A DNA stretch of 35,264 nt from Anaerophilus nitritigenes (lineage in GTDB: Bacteria > Bacillota > Clostridia > Peptostreptococcales > Thermotaleaceae): NCBI RefSeq assembly GCF_004138215.1, contig NZ_RYYS01000037.1, forward strand, positions 1 to 35,264. The letters are read 5' to 3'. Of this stretch, positions 35,247 to 35,264 are shown piece by piece (within the stretch, counting starts at the first letter, position 1; each line of letters starts with the position of its first letter). The translations under genes and the position numbers were made by a program. Under the pieces are notes generated by a model. The model ran no database searches and had not been told where the DNA came from. It was given only the letters and a program-made list of their open reading frames with translations.

Positions 35247-35264
35247 AATTTTTTGCAAAAAAAT

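Noticed and set aside
35172-35264. C-terminal end of a minus-strand coding sequence at the right edge
   Set aside because: All three frames give short tails with stops and nothing recognisable, so the reading frame cannot be chosen; only the terminator is supported.

Overview
The window is AT-rich, densely packed DNA from a low-GC Gram-positive anaerobe, most likely a spore-forming member of the Clostridia. The evidence is strong AGGAGG ribosome binding sites, SLH-anchored surface proteins, a YaaH-like GH18 lysin, a biotin-domain-less oxaloacetate decarboxylase alpha-type protein and a YtrA-type GntR/ABC operon. Every gene except one Lrp-type regulator lies on the minus strand. No tRNA, rRNA, CRISPR array, IS element or phage gene was seen.

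Region 1 (1-17640, read right to left) is the unusual part. A consensus promoter (TTGACA, 16 nt, TATAAT) drives a cobalamin riboswitch (17445-17589) followed by an intrinsic terminator (17311-17339). Behind it are twelve closely spaced, co-directional genes with no internal terminator that I could find. In transcription order they are: a secreted DUF4430 (transcobalamin C-terminal-like) protein; a two-TM envelope protein with a large extracytoplasmic part; a polytopic membrane protein; a membrane-anchored coiled-coil protein; a MoxR AAA+ ATPase; a DUF58 protein; a BatA-like VWA membrane protein; a double-VWA/GATase-like membrane protein; a prenyltransferase/squalene-oxidase-repeat alpha/alpha-barrel protein with SLH anchors; a 49-aa DUF2292 protein; a second alpha/alpha-barrel protein without SLH; and a DUF4430 protein with SLH repeats that runs off the left edge. 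Animal intrinsic factor and transcobalamin are made of exactly these two modules, an alpha/alpha barrel plus a DUF4430-like beta domain. With a B12 riboswitch in front, the simplest reading is a cell-surface corrinoid-capture system whose two halves sit on separate polypeptides, co-expressed with a MoxR/DUF58/VWA envelope machine. The function is inferred, not demonstrated.

Region 2 (17674-22080) holds a secreted C69 dipeptidase and a large orphan sensor histidine kinase with an ABC-type solute-binding sensor domain.

Region 3 (22218-29588) is largely aspartate/oxaloacetate metabolism: an aspartate aminotransferase and a carboxyltransferase (OadA/PycB-like) in one operon, divergent from an Lrp/AsnC regulator; a ferritin-like protein with an OPT-family transporter; and an aspartate kinase behind its own consensus promoter.

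Region 4 (29578-35264) has a GH18 spore-lysin-like protein, a GntR-ATPase-permease operon with a probable autoregulatory operator, a phospho-sugar mutase, and the terminator of a gene lying beyond the right edge. Three minus-strand genes here have their stop codon inside their own terminator hairpin.
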